DNA of 64,000 bases, taken from Marinomonas sargassi (GTDB taxonomy: Bacteria; Pseudomonadota; Gammaproteobacteria; Pseudomonadales; Marinomonadaceae). The notes below the pieces were generated by a model, which made no database searches, was not told the DNA's origin, and saw only the letters and a program-made list of their open reading frames with translations. Both the position numbers and the translations under genes were made by a program. Location of the stretch: assembly GCF_025716875.1 (NCBI RefSeq), contig NZ_JAOVZB010000001.1, positions 868,001 to 932,000 of the forward strand. Direction: 5' to 3'. Of the stretch, positions 43,556 through 53,413 are shown one piece after another (within the stretch, counting starts at the first letter, position 1; each line of letters begins with the position of its first letter).

Positions 43556-44146
43556 CTATCGAGTGATATGAAAAATAGCCGTTTCACTGAATAGGTTTGG
43601 CATGCTACGAATCCACCAATGGTTTTTGTATTGGCCATCAATGGCTGCCCAACGTAACACTTTAATGTTCTTTTCACGGCACAAACGCTCAAAATCTTGA
43701 AAAGTAAAAAAGTGAATGTTTGGCGTGTCATACCAGTTGTAAGGTAGGTACTCAGACACTGGCATACGACCTTTTAAGCCTAAATGTAGACGGTTACGCC
43801 AATGGCCAAAGTTTGGAAAAGTGATAATGCACTCTTTGCCAATACGCAGCATTTCATCAATCAAAAGATCTGGACGACGGAACTGTTGCAAGGCGTGAGC
43901 CATGAGTACGAGGTCAAAGGTTTGATCTTCAAAGTTCAACAAGCCTTCATCGATATTCTGCTCTAAAACAGGAATACCTTTTTCGATACAGGTGTTCAAG
44001 TCGTCCGCATTGATCTCTAAACCATAGCCGCTGATGTTTTTGTTGATCATCAAATGGTGGAACAGCTCCCCCGGCCCACAGGCTAGGTCGAGTATACGGC
44101 TATTGGGTTGAATCCAGTCTTCAATGATTTCTAAATCGGAACGCAT
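43556..44146 (-). CDS. metW: Methionine biosynthesis protein MetW
   Basis: This 196-residue class I methyltransferase-like protein has motif I ILDLACGPGELFHHL, the internal MAHALQQFRRPDLLIDEMLR and FPNFGHWRNRLHLGLKGRMP, which is typical of MetW. Together with MetX it supports homoserine acylation in methionine synthesis; its exact reaction is not settled. It shares one base with the metX stop, as in other metXW operons. Confidence 0.93.
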   Translation of the reverse strand: MRSDLEIIEDWIQPNSRILDLACGPGELFHHLMINKNISGYGLEINADDLNTCIEKGIPVLEQNIDEGLLNFEDQTFDLVLMAHALQQFRRPDLLIDEMLRIGKECIITFPNFGHWRNRLHLGLKGRMPVSEYLPYNWYDTPNIHFFTFQDFERLCREKNIKVLRWAAIDGQYKNHWWIRSMPNLFSETAIFHITR

Positions 44147-45303
44147 TAGCTTTCCTCCCTTGATAGACTATTCGACACTCGGGTTAAGAAGGTTTTTAAC
44201 ACGGACATATAACGAGGAATTGGAATTAAGAAGGCATCATGGCCTTCCGATGCTTCAATTTTCGCATAGGACACCTGTTTCCCTGCTTTGATCAAAGCAT
44301 TAACAATTTCTTCACTTCGCTCAGGTGAGAAGCGCCAGTCGGTCGAGAAAGAGACCAACAAAAACTCGCACTTGGCTTTTTTCAGTGTCGCAGACAGATC
44401 GTTATTGTTCTGTGCCGCTGGGTCAAAGTAGTCCAACGCTTTGGTCATGAGCATGTAGGAGTTGGCATCAAAGCGCTTCGTAAAGGCTTCACCTTGGTAA
44501 CGTAAATAACTTTCTACTTCGAATTCGATGTCATAGTTGTACTGAAACTGTTCATGGCGCATGGTGCGGCCAAATTTTTCGCCCATGGCATCATTCGATA
44601 AATAGGTAATATGACCTAGCATGCGAGCTAAGCCTAAACCATTCGTTGGTACAGTTCGGTTTGTTTGGTAGCGACCATCGAAGAAATCAGGGTCGCGACG
44701 AATAGACTGGCGAGCCACTTCGTTGAAAGCAATGTTCTGTGTGGATAACTTAGGAGCAGAAGCAATAATCACTGCTGATTTCAAACGATCTGGAAAGCGA
44801 ATACTCCACTCTAAGGCTTGCATGCCACCAAGGCTACCACCTACGATGGCGGCAAAAGTTTGTATGCCTAGGAAGTCCGCTAAACGTGCTTGGCTTTCTA
44901 CCCAATCTTCAACTGTCACGATAGGGAAGTCTGATTCCCATGCTTGCCCAGTGACAAGGTTAATACTTGTCGGCCCCGTAGAGCCGCCACAACCACCTAG
45001 GTTATTTAATGAGATAACAAAGAAGTGGTTGGTATCGATTGGCTTTCCGGGGCCAATAGCAGAGTCCCACCAACCGGGCTTTTTATCTTCGGCGTTATGG
45101 TAACCCGCAGCATGGTGGTCACCACTTAAGGCATGACAGATCAGTACAGCATTAGAAGCATCGGCATTTAAGGTGCCATATGTTTCATAAATCAGCTGAT
45201 ATGATGCTAAAGTTTGCCCGCAAGTCAGCGTTAAAGGCGTCTCAAAATTCGCTACCTGTGGGCTAACAATACCAACAGAGTCAGATGGAATGACGTCTGG
45301 CAT
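44146..45303 (-). CDS. metX: Homoserine O-acyltransferase MetX
   Basis: Alpha/beta-hydrolase-fold acyltransferase, 385 residues, first step of methionine branch: acylates L-homoserine. The nucleophile serine lies in [17 protein letters not shown], the [14 protein letters not shown] loop precedes it, and the catalytic histidine is in [12 protein letters not shown]. Names differ by acyl donor: MetX of this clade in gammaproteobacteria can use succinyl-CoA instead of acetyl-CoA, and I cannot decide from sequence. Coupled to metW. Confidence 0.93.
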   Translation of the reverse strand: MPDVIPSDSVGIVSPQVANFETPLTLTCGQTLASYQLIYETYGTLNADASNAVLICHALSGDHHAAGYHNAEDKKPGWWDSAIGPGKPIDTNHFFVISLNNLGGCGGSTGPTSINLVTGQAWESDFPIVTVEDWVESQARLADFLGIQTFAAIVGGSLGGMQALEWSIRFPDRLKSAVIIASAPKLSTQNIAFNEVARQSIRRDPDFFDGRYQTNRTVPTNGLGLARMLGHITYLSNDAMGEKFGRTMRHEQFQYNYDIEFEVESYLRYQGEAFTKRFDANSYMLMTKALDYFDPAAQNNNDLSATLKKAKCEFLLVSFSTDWRFSPERSEEIVNALIKAGKQVSYAKIEASEGHDAFLIPIPRYMSVLKTFLTRVSNSLSREES

Positions 45304-45456
45304 AGTGTTTGATTATCCTAATAAATGAACTCGAATTCCCATGAAATAGTATAGGGAATGTACCGATTAATAATGGCACACAGTCTAGCGTTTGCACCTA
45401 GTCTCATCAAGGGATAGGCCAATAAAACCGTGGGCTTTTGGCCTTTAATGTATAGC

Positions 45457-46062
45457 TCAAATATCTATCGTAGGACTTACGACTTCAAATAAACGATAAA
45501 CCAGCTGCCCCGCTATTTTTTCTTTGCTCAATGTCCAGTGTTCAGGTAAGTCTGGCAAGCTGGTTTCCTTCTCCATTTCTATGTAGACAAAAGCACGCTC
45601 GGCAAGCCAGCCTTTTTCTAACAGGGGGATAATTTGAGCCAGCCAGCCTTTACGGAAAGGCGGATCTAGGAAGATGATGTCTAACGGTGTTGATGGAGTA
45701 GATCCTAAGAAAATAGCGGCATTTTGAGTCACAACAGAAGCATTTTTTGCATTGAGGGTGGTGAGGTTCTCCGCCATTTGTCGTGCCACAACCTTGGAGC
45801 TATCAACAAAGGTCAAGTGCTTTGCACCTCTAGAAAGTGCTTCGAAGCCAAGGGCGCCTGATCCACAAAAAAAGTCTCCACAGCTCGCACCGGGAATATA
45901 AGGGTTAATCCAGTTAAATAAGGTTTCTCTTACTCGGTCTGGAGTGGGGCGTAAACCCTCCACATTAGGGATAGGCAACTGTCTAGAGCGCCATTCACCA
46001 GCAATGATTCTGAGTTTAGATAGCTTGGTTTTACTGCTTTTTTGTGGCTGTGATTTTCTCAT
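45457..46062 (-). CDS. rsmD: 16S rRNA (guanine966-N2)-methyltransferase RsmD
   Basis: 201 residues with a basic N-terminus, RIIAGEWRSRQLPIP, RPTPDRVRETLFNW, SAM-binding DFFCGSGALGFEALSRGA, and the catalytic LDPPFRKG motif. It modifies G966 of 16S rRNA. Overlaps the M16-like gene end by 4 bases; rsmD next to ftsY is the standard order in gammaproteobacteria. Confidence 0.94.
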   Translation of the reverse strand: MRKSQPQKSSKTKLSKLRIIAGEWRSRQLPIPNVEGLRPTPDRVRETLFNWINPYIPGASCGDFFCGSGALGFEALSRGAKHLTFVDSSKVVARQMAENLTTLNAKNASVVTQNAAIFLGSTPSTPLDIIFLDPPFRKGWLAQIIPLLEKGWLAERAFVYIEMEKETSLPDLPEHWTLSKEKIAGQLVYRLFEVVSPTIDI

Positions 46063-47372
46063 TGATAGGTTTGAATCTCTTGATAAGAGTCGGCTTTTAT
46101 CAGCGGCTCTATGATGTTTTGGTAGTCATCTATGGTGAAGGTATCTATAGCTTCTTTGTAGCTTTCAATAAAGTCTTCTAATGGTACGGAACCTTGTTCG
46201 TGTACGACTTGCGTTGCCATATACGCCCACCATGTTGAGGATTGTGCTTGTTGACCTAATTGATCCTTAAAACGGCTAAATAGATCTGCAAATCTCGCTC
46301 TGTCATTAATTGATGGAATATTATCGCGGTGAATAAAGCTATTAGCGGAAAAGCGTGCCCCTGTTTGTTCTTCTGCGCTTTGAGGGCTGTCTATAATCAG
46401 CTGTTCGGCATATTGAATATTCCAACCGGCCCAAGGCTGAAGAGCCGATAAGGTGAGCCCAAGTTGCACAAAGTCTATATCGGCTTGGCTATTCAGGGTG
46501 GATACCAAGTCTGCTCCCCAAATTTGCAAGCTGATCCACTCTTTTACTGATGTCATCGGTGTGAGCGCTATAGCACTTCGACTCTGCCACAGTTGGGAAG
46601 ACGCTTGTTTGTTGAGCTGTGTAACATGGCTGGCTTTTATTTCATCCAGCGTTGCTTTCTTATGATCTTCAAGCTGATAACCAAGGCTTATTTGATTGAG
46701 TGCTTCTTCTACACTGGGTCTTACCTGATCGGATAGATGACCAACAATGTAAATGTGGGTCGCTGATTTTTGCAATTGGTAATAGTAATCCTGAATATCT
46801 TTTAGGCTGATTACTTGTTCCATAGAGTGCTGTGTGTCGAATAATGTGTTTACTAATGCATGCTTAGAAGCTTGAGCATTTTGCTGTTGCCTTTGCCACT
46901 GTTCGAAAGTTCTGAGTTTGAAGTCTGGTTGTTTAAGCCAATTGGTTACTAATGCCAAGGTCGGATTTAAATATTGGCTCTGGTTACTTAAAGTCAGACC
47001 AATTACTTGGCTTTCGTGATCGTAGTAACTGCTTACTTTCGCGGCAAGGGGAGATAGTCTCTGGTTGATAGAAGCCGTGCTCAGAGGCAAAGAGTTACTC
47101 ATCAACATGGCAAGTGTGGTTTGCACTAAGTTAGCGTCATGTTCTTCAGAGCGAAAAACAAGGCGTATCTCTAGTTTGTCGCCCGTTTCCCAGTTAGCGT
47201 GTTTCACCCAAGTCACAGGAATATCTGAGGTGGTATGCCATGTTTCTAAGTTCGGCGTTGGTAGTTTACTGCTGGGTGCTGTTAAGTTTAATAACCAAAT
47301 GGCGAGTGTGCATAACACCATGACAGCGGCTAAAACAGGAGGGCTAAAAAGCGGTCTATTGCTAACAGGCAT
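46059..47372 (-). CDS. Degenerate M16 peptidase-like membrane-anchored protein
   Basis: 437 residues starting with a single membrane helix (about 12-31), then a periplasmic M16-like fold: ETGDKLEIRLVFRSEEHDANLVQTTLAML corresponds to the start of an M16 domain (quoted in part as KLEIRLVFRSEEH). The zinc motif HXXEH expected shortly after is missing, so it is probably not a peptidase. Pseudomonads have an active and an inactive M16 gene beside ftsY; only the inactive-looking one is here. Divergent from ftsY. Confidence 0.7.
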   Translation of the reverse strand: MPVSNRPLFSPPVLAAVMVLCTLAIWLLNLTAPSSKLPTPNLETWHTTSDIPVTWVKHANWETGDKLEIRLVFRSEEHDANLVQTTLAMLMSNSLPLSTASINQRLSPLAAKVSSYYDHESQVIGLTLSNQSQYLNPTLALVTNWLKQPDFKLRTFEQWQRQQQNAQASKHALVNTLFDTQHSMEQVISLKDIQDYYYQLQKSATHIYIVGHLSDQVRPSVEEALNQISLGYQLEDHKKATLDEIKASHVTQLNKQASSQLWQSRSAIALTPMTSVKEWISLQIWGADLVSTLNSQADIDFVQLGLTLSALQPWAGWNIQYAEQLIIDSPQSAEEQTGARFSANSFIHRDNIPSINDRARFADLFSRFKDQLGQQAQSSTWWAYMATQVVHEQGSVPLEDFIESYKEAIDTFTIDDYQNIIEPLIKADSYQEIQTYQ

Positions 47373-47542
47373 AAATAACCTTATAAGGCGAAGAGGTAAA
47401 TGTTTAAATCAAACAGGGCCTGTTTGCTGGCCAGAAAGATGGTAAAATATTCCTTTTTATGTGTCTATATTCCAGATAATGCGCCTAATCATAGCATTTC
47501 GCTGGTGTTTACCCTATTCGTCAAAAGAAAGAGAACAATTTA

Positions 47543-48787
47543 ATGGAATTTGTTAATCAGATAATTGCTTTTTTCACCCCATACTTTGGTGACTATGCTC
47601 GCTTTGTCCCTGTCTTTATCGGTACTGTTCTCGCGCTCATTGCGTTTGTTATACGTCGCCGAGTTGTTACCAAAATGCAGGCCGATATTGCTGAAAAGAA
47701 AGCCGCAGAGGCAGCAAAAGAAAGCGCAGATAAAGTAGCCGAAGAAAATACCCCAGAGGCTGAAACTAGTCTCGAAGAGGAAGAAGGTAAACCAGAAGAG
47801 CAAGTTGTCGTTAAGGAAAAGGTTGAGCCAAGCGCACCCGTAGAAGTTGAGGAAGAGGCTCCCTTAACATGGCGACAGCGCATCTCCTCTGGCTTATCCC
47901 GCACGCGCAATGGTTTAGGTAACGGTTTATCCAGTGTCATTCTGGGCAGCAAAAAATTAGATGATGATTTAATCGAAGAATTAGAAACTCAATTGATTAT
48001 GGCTGACGTAGGTATGGAGGCCACTCAGTCTTTAATGGGCGGTCTAACGGATAAGCTTAATCGCAAAGAGTTAAAAGACGCTGATACGCTACTACAAACA
48101 CTAAAATCCGATATGACGGATATTCTTGAACCTTCTCAAGTGGAGTTGAAACCAGAAACACAAGACGGCCCTTTTGTGATTCTTATGGTCGGCGTTAATG
48201 GTGTAGGTAAAACAACGACAATCGGTAAGTTAGCGAAAAAGTACCTTGCAGAAGGTAAGAGCGTTATGTTGGCAGCAGGGGATACATTCCGTGCGGCAGC
48301 GGTTGAGCAGCTTCAAGTATGGGGCGAGCGCAATAATGTCCCTGTTGTGGCTCAGCATACGGGAGCGGATTCAGCTTCGGTAATATACGATGCTATTGAG
48401 TCGGCAAAAGCTAAGGGTGTCGATGTTGTTATTGCTGATACTGCTGGTCGTTTGCAAAACAAAGCTAACCTAATGAACGAGCTGTCTAAAGTTGTTCGAG
48501 TGATGAAAAAGGTGGATGAAAATGCACCCCATGAAGTCATGCTGGTATTGGATGCAGGCACTGGCCAAAATGCAATTAGCCAAGCACAGCTTTTCTCTGA
48601 AGCCGTTGGCGTCAGTGGTATTACGCTAACTAAGTTGGATGGTACAGCAAAGGGCGGTATTATTTTTGCTATAGCTAAACAGTTTGGCTTACCGATACGT
48701 TATATCGGGGTAGGTGAACAGGCTGAAGATTTACGTCCATTTGTGGCAGAAGAGTTTGTTGACGCATTGTTTGGTAGCGAAGAGTAA
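47543..48787 (+). CDS. ftsY: Signal recognition particle receptor FtsY
   Basis: SRP receptor GTPase, 414 residues. The NG domain has GVNGVGKT at 217-224, DTAGR in VVIADTAGRLQNK and TKLDGTAKGG. Residues 50-110 form the acidic A-domain rich in E and A. Unusually, residues 21-38 read as a membrane helix followed by RRR, suggesting a real transmembrane anchor instead of only peripheral binding. It delivers ribosome-nascent chain complexes to SecYEG. First of ftsY-ftsE-ftsX-rpoH. Confidence 0.95.
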   Translation: MEFVNQIIAFFTPYFGDYARFVPVFIGTVLALIAFVIRRRVVTKMQADIAEKKAAEAAKESADKVAEENTPEAETSLEEEEGKPEEQVVVKEKVEPSAPVEVEEEAPLTWRQRISSGLSRTRNGLGNGLSSVILGSKKLDDDLIEELETQLIMADVGMEATQSLMGGLTDKLNRKELKDADTLLQTLKSDMTDILEPSQVELKPETQDGPFVILMVGVNGVGKTTTIGKLAKKYLAEGKSVMLAAGDTFRAAAVEQLQVWGERNNVPVVAQHTGADSASVIYDAIESAKAKGVDVVIADTAGRLQNKANLMNELSKVVRVMKKVDENAPHEVMLVLDAGTGQNAISQAQLFSEAVGVSGITLTKLDGTAKGGIIFAIAKQFGLPIRYIGVGEQAEDLRPFVAEEFVDALFGSEE

Positions 48788-48835
48788 ATCGATAAGTAGG
48801 CGTTTCACCTTTCTTTTATAAGGGCATTGATCAAC

Positions 48836-49507
48836 GTGGATATCAAATTTCAACGAGTTGGAAAAAAGTACGAAAGTGGTCAAGAGGCCTTATCGCAGGT
48901 GAGTTTTCATTTGCAGCAAGGTGAGATGGCTTTTCTTACCGGCCATTCTGGTGCGGGTAAAAGTACCCTGATGAAGCTCATGATGATGATTGAGCGTCAA
49001 ACATCAGGACAAATCTTGGTAGACGGCGTTGATTTACGTACCTTAAGTAGAAGGGCTATTCCTCAGCACAGACGTAGAGTGGGTGTGGTCTTTCAAAACC
49101 ACCAACTTCTGTTTGACCGAAGTATTTTTCATAATGTCGCGTTGCCTTTACAAGTCGGCGGCGCTGACCCTCAACAAATTGCTAAACGTGTGCGGGCGGC
49201 ACTGGATAAAGTGGGCTTGCTCGATAAAGAAAAGCAAAACCCTATGGCTTTATCTGGCGGTGAGCAGCAGCGAGTCGGTATAGCAAGAGCAGTAGTGAAT
49301 AAACCTCAACTGTTATTAGCGGATGAGCCGACCGGTAACCTAGACCCTAAACTGTCCGCTGAAATTATGAATTTGTTCCAAGAGTTCAACCGAGTTGGGG
49401 TAACAGTCTTAATTGCCAGCCATGATCTCGCATTAGTTGCACGTATGCGTCATCGTGTTTTGACGCTTAACCAAGGTCGCATGGTCAATGATGGAGGGTT
49501 TGGTTAA
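48836..49507 (+). CDS. ftsE: Cell-division ABC protein FtsE
   Basis: 223-residue ATPase beginning VDIKFQRVGKKYESG, with Walker A GHSGAGKS, signature LSGGEQQRVG and Walker B LLLADEPTGNLDP. FtsEX activates septal peptidoglycan amidases through EnvC-type partners. The GTG at 48836 is preferred to the TTG at 48827 because AAGGG is only 2 bases from the TTG. The gene ends in an overlap with ftsX. Confidence 0.93.
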   Translation: MDIKFQRVGKKYESGQEALSQVSFHLQQGEMAFLTGHSGAGKSTLMKLMMMIERQTSGQILVDGVDLRTLSRRAIPQHRRRVGVVFQNHQLLFDRSIFHNVALPLQVGGADPQQIAKRVRAALDKVGLLDKEKQNPMALSGGEQQRVGIARAVVNKPQLLLADEPTGNLDPKLSAEIMNLFQEFNRVGVTVLIASHDLALVARMRHRVLTLNQGRMVNDGGFG

Positions 49508-50514
49508 TGGCGCAAAAACCAAATCAGCGCGGCGCGACAAGAGAGTCGGTTAAGCCAACTCAACATTCTTGGTCAAAGAGCTCGTCATTTAGTTTAGGCA
49601 AATACCTACGTCTGCATCAGACCACATTAACAGAGAGTTTTTTACGTCTACTGACTTATCCTTTGGCAAGTATTATGACGGTCATGGTTGTCGCGATTGC
49701 CTTGTCTTTACCGGGTGGCTTGTATGTTGTGCTGAAAAATGTGCAATCTGTGACTGACCAGTGGGAGCAGCAATCGGTCATTACTCTATATTTGTTTCCA
49801 ACCTTAGAAGATACTCAGGCATTGGCTTTATCTCATCGTATTTCAGCTCAGGATGATGTCGCCTCCGTAGAATATATCTCTAAGGAAGAAGGGCTTAGGT
49901 ACTTTGAACAATCGAGTGGTTACGAACAAATTTTGTCTTCTTTACCTGAGAACCCTTTGCCAATCGTATTACGTGTCATTCCTAAGGGTGCCGTTGAAAT
50001 TGATACTTTACCTAAGCTGCAAGCATTAAGAGATCAATTAGCAAATCAAAATGAAGTGGAACATGCTGAGCTGGATGCCCAGTGGTTACAGCGCCTTGCC
50101 AATATCTTAAGTTTTGGTCAAAGGTTTGTATATGGCCTGTCAGTACTGCTCGTTGTTGCGGTATTTCTTATTGTCGGTAATACCATAAGAATGGCGGTAG
50201 AGAGTAGACGTGATGAAGTCTTAGTCATGAAATTAGTGGGCGCTACGGATGCTTATATCCGCCGCCCCTTCCTTTATATGGGCTTTTGGTTTGGTATTCT
50301 CGGCGGCTTTTTAGCGAGTTTGTGTATTTTAGGGCTCAGTTGGTGGGTCAGTGTGCCAGCAGAGCGTTTAATTGAGTTATATCAAAGTGGTTTTCAGTTG
50401 CAGACTTTTAATGCCGATGAGATTGTTTTATCCTTATTGGTCAGCGCTTTTGTCGGAGTGACAGGGGCTTGGATTGCTGTAAGTCGCCATATAGCGAGCA
50501 TTGAATTACAGTAA
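49507..50514 (+). CDS. ftsX: Cell-division ABC permease FtsX
   Basis: 335 residues: a cytoplasmic N-terminal tail of about 50 residues, helix 1 near 52-75 (LASIMTVMVVAIALSLPGG), a periplasmic domain of about 140 residues, then three C-terminal helices (LSVLLVVAVFLIVGNTIRMA, FWFGILGGFLASL, and the last before SRHIASIELQ). The FtsX motif RDEVLVMKLVGATDAYIRRPF is intact. Its start overlaps the ftsE stop. Confidence 0.94.
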   Translation: MAQKPNQRGATRESVKPTQHSWSKSSSFSLGKYLRLHQTTLTESFLRLLTYPLASIMTVMVVAIALSLPGGLYVVLKNVQSVTDQWEQQSVITLYLFPTLEDTQALALSHRISAQDDVASVEYISKEEGLRYFEQSSGYEQILSSLPENPLPIVLRVIPKGAVEIDTLPKLQALRDQLANQNEVEHAELDAQWLQRLANILSFGQRFVYGLSVLLVVAVFLIVGNTIRMAVESRRDEVLVMKLVGATDAYIRRPFLYMGFWFGILGGFLASLCILGLSWWVSVPAERLIELYQSGFQLQTFNADEIVLSLLVSAFVGVTGAWIAVSRHIASIELQ

Positions 50515-50636
50515 TTTGATACTGAATCTTTAAATAATAACCATGGTATATGCACATTTTTGTCGTATACATGTGGAATTTACTTGATAGTATTTGTTCA
50601 TACTCAATTTTGAGCAATTAGGAAGGTGAAATAAAA

Positions 50637-51503
50637 ATGGGAAATACTCTACAGCCAACGGATATGATGATTCCGGGTCAAAACCTAGAGTCTTATATAC
50701 AAGCCGTAAGCAGAATTCCAATTTTAACAGCAGAGGAAGAAAAAGCCTTAGCTGAACGTCTTTATTATCAAGAAGACCTTGAGGCTGCGCGAACATTGGT
50801 TATGTCGCACTTAAGGTTTGTTGTTCACATTGCGAAAAGCTATTCCGGTTACGGACTATCACAAGGTGACCTAATCCAAGAGGGTAATGTGGGCTTGATG
50901 AAGGCGGTAAAACGCTTTAACCCTGAAGTGGGTGTTCGTCTGGTATCCTTTGCAGTTCATTGGATCAAAGCTGAGATCCATGAGTTTATTCTGAAGAACT
51001 GGCGTATTGTTAAAGTCGCTACGACAAAAGCTCAACGTAAGATGTTCTTTAATCTACGTAGTGCAAAGAAAAGTTTGTCTTGGTTTAGTAACTCTGAAGT
51101 TGAATCTGTCGCTACAGATCTGGGTGTGACACCTGAAGTTGTTCGTCAGATGGAAGGCCGTTTGAGCTCAACAGATATGGCTTTTGATGCATCTAGTGAT
51201 GACGATGATGAAAGTGCCTTTCAAGCGCCGTCTCAGTACCTAGAAGACCATCGTTATGACCCAGCGACACTGCTAGAAAATGGCAACTGGGCTGAAGACT
51301 CTAATAATCGACTACAGGATGCGATGTCAGACCTTGATGAACGTAGCCGTAACATCTTGGTACAGCGTTGGTTATCGGATAAAAAGCCGACTTTGCATGA
51401 CTTGGCTGATGAATATGGCGTTTCCGCTGAACGAATTCGTCAGTTAGAGAAAAATGCCATGAAGAAAATCCGTCTTGCTATGGGCGAAGGTCAATTCAGC
51501 TAG
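50637..51503 (+). CDS. rpoH: Heat-shock sigma factor RpoH (sigma-32)
   Basis: 288-residue sigma-70 family protein. Region 2 carries [30 protein letters not shown]; the RpoH box appears as QRKMFFNLR; region 4 has [23 protein letters not shown]. It directs transcription of chaperone and protease genes. Located after ftsX as usual, with a 122-base gap that likely holds its promoters. AGGAAGGTG precedes the ATG. Confidence 0.96.
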   Translation: MGNTLQPTDMMIPGQNLESYIQAVSRIPILTAEEEKALAERLYYQEDLEAARTLVMSHLRFVVHIAKSYSGYGLSQGDLIQEGNVGLMKAVKRFNPEVGVRLVSFAVHWIKAEIHEFILKNWRIVKVATTKAQRKMFFNLRSAKKSLSWFSNSEVESVATDLGVTPEVVRQMEGRLSSTDMAFDASSDDDDESAFQAPSQYLEDHRYDPATLLENGNWAEDSNNRLQDAMSDLDERSRNILVQRWLSDKKPTLHDLADEYGVSAERIRQLEKNAMKKIRLAMGEGQFS

Positions 51504-51524
51504 CAGTTTGTCTACTGTCAGTTT

Positions 51525-51556
51525 TAAAAAGCTCTCACTTGTGAGGGCTTTTTTTA
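51525..51556 (+). terminator. Intrinsic terminator after rpoH
   Basis: Stem AAAGCTCTCAC/GTGAGGGCTTT (one G-T pair; 51528-51538 with 51541-51551) followed by a run of Ts, 24 bases past the stop codon. Confidence 0.85.
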
Positions 51557-51570
51557 TGCCATTGATATAG

Positions 51571-51606
51571 TGCTATTGGCTGTGCTATTGGCTGTGCTAT
51601 TGGCTG
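51571..51606 (-). repeat. Three perfect 12-bp tandem repeats at the tonB 3' end
   Basis: TGCTATTGGCTG repeated three times without change. On the tonB strand each unit contains the last sense codons and the stop codon (S-Q-stop), and since 12 is a multiple of three the stop recurs in frame every four codons. Confidence 0.95.
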
Positions 51607-52457
51607 CGGAGTTGATTGCCGGGAATGAAGCGCCATGTTCGAATGATTTCTAGTTTATCGACTTCTTGTTTCAATTCGGTTGGGAATTCTGGAAAGGGTT
51701 CGGCAAGCCTGACAATCCTCATTGCCGCATCATCGAGCACTCGAACACCAGAAGAATGTAGTATTTCTATATCATCAACATAGCCATTGGGTAATAGGCT
51801 AACTGCTAGGCGTAACTCTCCATATAGTCGATTACGTTTTGCTTCTGTTGGGTAGTGGATGTTGCCGATTCGCTCTATTCGTCGTCGCCATTCGTCTAGG
51901 TATTGTGCATCAATGGCCGCTTTTGCCGACACAGAGGTTAAGCGGCGAACTCTTGGGCGTTTCGCATAAGATTGCCTTTGCTGGTCGAGTAGTGCTTCCA
52001 GTGTCGCAATATCCGTTGATAAGTGGCTTGGTATTTGAGTTTTTCCTAGAAATTGCTCTTCTAATGTTCTTTGTTCCTGCTCTGGAATCTCGGCTACTTG
52101 GAAAACCGCTTCCTGTCGCTTAGTAGATAACAAATTAGGCTCGTTTACTGGTTCAGCAGAGGCTAGTTCAGGTTGGATAGGAGGCGATATTTCATGGATT
52201 TGATCTGCTAAGAAACGAGAATTTTCTGTTGATGTGAGTTTCTGTTTACGTAGCTCTGTACCACTGGCTTGTTGGTTTGCTTGTGCAATGAAATCTGCTT
52301 CTAACGGTGCCTTGGTAGAGTGCTGTACAAGAGTTACTTCTAGAGCTTTAGGTTTTGGAGCTGGAGGAGAAAAGTCGAAACCAACCAACATCACCACTAG
52401 TACGTGAGTACTAATGGCGATAAATAGTGTGATGGAAAACTTATCGATTACACGCAT
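51597..52457 (-). CDS. TonB-family energy transducer (TonB3-like)
   Basis: 286 residues: an N-terminal signal-anchor helix at about 8-27 (ITLFIAISTHVLVVMLVGF), a long periplasmic spacer without the usual Pro-Lys repeat, and a TonB C-terminal domain with NIHYPTEAKRNRLYGELRLAVSLLPNGYV and VLDDAAMRIVRLAEPFPEFP. It follows gshB by 2 bases, matching the gshB-tonB3 arrangement of Pseudomonas aeruginosa, where this TonB is linked to twitching motility. No pil genes are next to it here. Its stop codon lies inside a tandem repeat. Confidence 0.88.
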   Translation of the reverse strand: MRVIDKFSITLFIAISTHVLVVMLVGFDFSPPAPKPKALEVTLVQHSTKAPLEADFIAQANQQASGTELRKQKLTSTENSRFLADQIHEISPPIQPELASAEPVNEPNLLSTKRQEAVFQVAEIPEQEQRTLEEQFLGKTQIPSHLSTDIATLEALLDQQRQSYAKRPRVRRLTSVSAKAAIDAQYLDEWRRRIERIGNIHYPTEAKRNRLYGELRLAVSLLPNGYVDDIEILHSSGVRVLDDAAMRIVRLAEPFPEFPTELKQEVDKLEIIRTWRFIPGNQLRSQ

Positions 52458-52459
52458 TC

Positions 52460-53413
52460 TTATGATTGAAGGCGACCTTCAATAGCTTCTATTAGATCCA
52501 TGGCGATATTTAAACCAAATTGTGTATCTAGCTCACGAACACAGGTTGGGCTTGTAACATTAATCTCTGTTAAATAGTCTCCAATGACGTCTAAACCGAC
52601 AAACATAAGCCCTTTTTCTTTCAGGGACGGGATTACTTGCTCGCAAATCCAGCGGTCTCTATCGGTTAATGCTCGTCCTTCACCTCGTCCACCGGCAGCA
52701 AGATTGCCTCGTGTTTCCCCTTTGGCTGGAATTCGGGCAAGAGCATACGGGACAGGTTCACCGTTAACGATCAAAATACGCTTATCACCTGTTTTAATTT
52801 CAGGAATGAATTTTTGCGCCATGATTTGTTCTGCGCCCATTTTTGTAAGGGTTTCTATGATAACGCTAACGTTTGGGTCGTCTGATTTAATACGAAAAAT
52901 AGAGCTACCGCCCATACCATCCAATGGTTTAAATATGACGTCACCATGCTCTTGATGGAAGCTTTTTAATAAGTCAGGGCGACGGGTGACAAGAACTGGA
53001 GGGCAACATTGAGGGAACTGTGTGGCGAATAACTTCTCATTACAATCGCGTAAGCTTTTTGGATTATTAATTACCAAGGCACCATCTCGTTCTGCTTGTT
53101 CGAGAATCATAGTGCTATAGACAAATTCACCATCGAAAGGTGGATCTTTACGCATTAAAATAGCATCCAATTCTCCCATAGGTATCTTACTTTCTTCACC
53201 TAGTGAGTAAAAATTGTCAGGATCTCTTGAAACGCTAAGTGGGCGCGCCATCGCATAGGCTTTACCATTATCCAAAAACAGATCCTTTTGCTCCATATAT
53301 ACAAGCTCCCAGCCCTTGTCAGCCGCAGCCCATAGCATGGCAAGAGAAGTGTCTTTTTTGTAATTAATGGATGAGATTGGATCCATAACAATGCCGAGTT
53401 TTATGGTCATCAA
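52460..53413 (-). CDS. gshB: Glutathione synthetase GshB
   Basis: ATP-grasp ligase joining gamma-glutamylcysteine and glycine. KLGIVMDPISSINYKKDTSLAML at the N-terminus, MRKDPPFD, VIFKPLDGMGGSSIF (ATP-grasp loop) and GLDVIGDYLTEINVTSPTC are all GshB hallmarks. 317 residues, usual length. Two ATG codons at the start (53413, 53410) cannot be separated. Co-transcribed with tonB. Confidence 0.95.
   Translation of the reverse strand: MMTIKLGIVMDPISSINYKKDTSLAMLWAAADKGWELVYMEQKDLFLDNGKAYAMARPLSVSRDPDNFYSLGEESKIPMGELDAILMRKDPPFDGEFVYSTMILEQAERDGALVINNPKSLRDCNEKLFATQFPQCCPPVLVTRRPDLLKSFHQEHGDVIFKPLDGMGGSSIFRIKSDDPNVSVIIETLTKMGAEQIMAQKFIPEIKTGDKRILIVNGEPVPYALARIPAKGETRGNLAAGGRGEGRALTDRDRWICEQVIPSLKEKGLMFVGLDVIGDYLTEINVTSPTCVRELDTQFGLNIAMDLIEAIEGRLQS

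Noticed and set aside
45304..45456. Inverted repeat AGGCCAA/TTGGCCT between rsmD and metX
   Set aside because: Short arms, a long loop and no T-run; no regulatory role can be supported.
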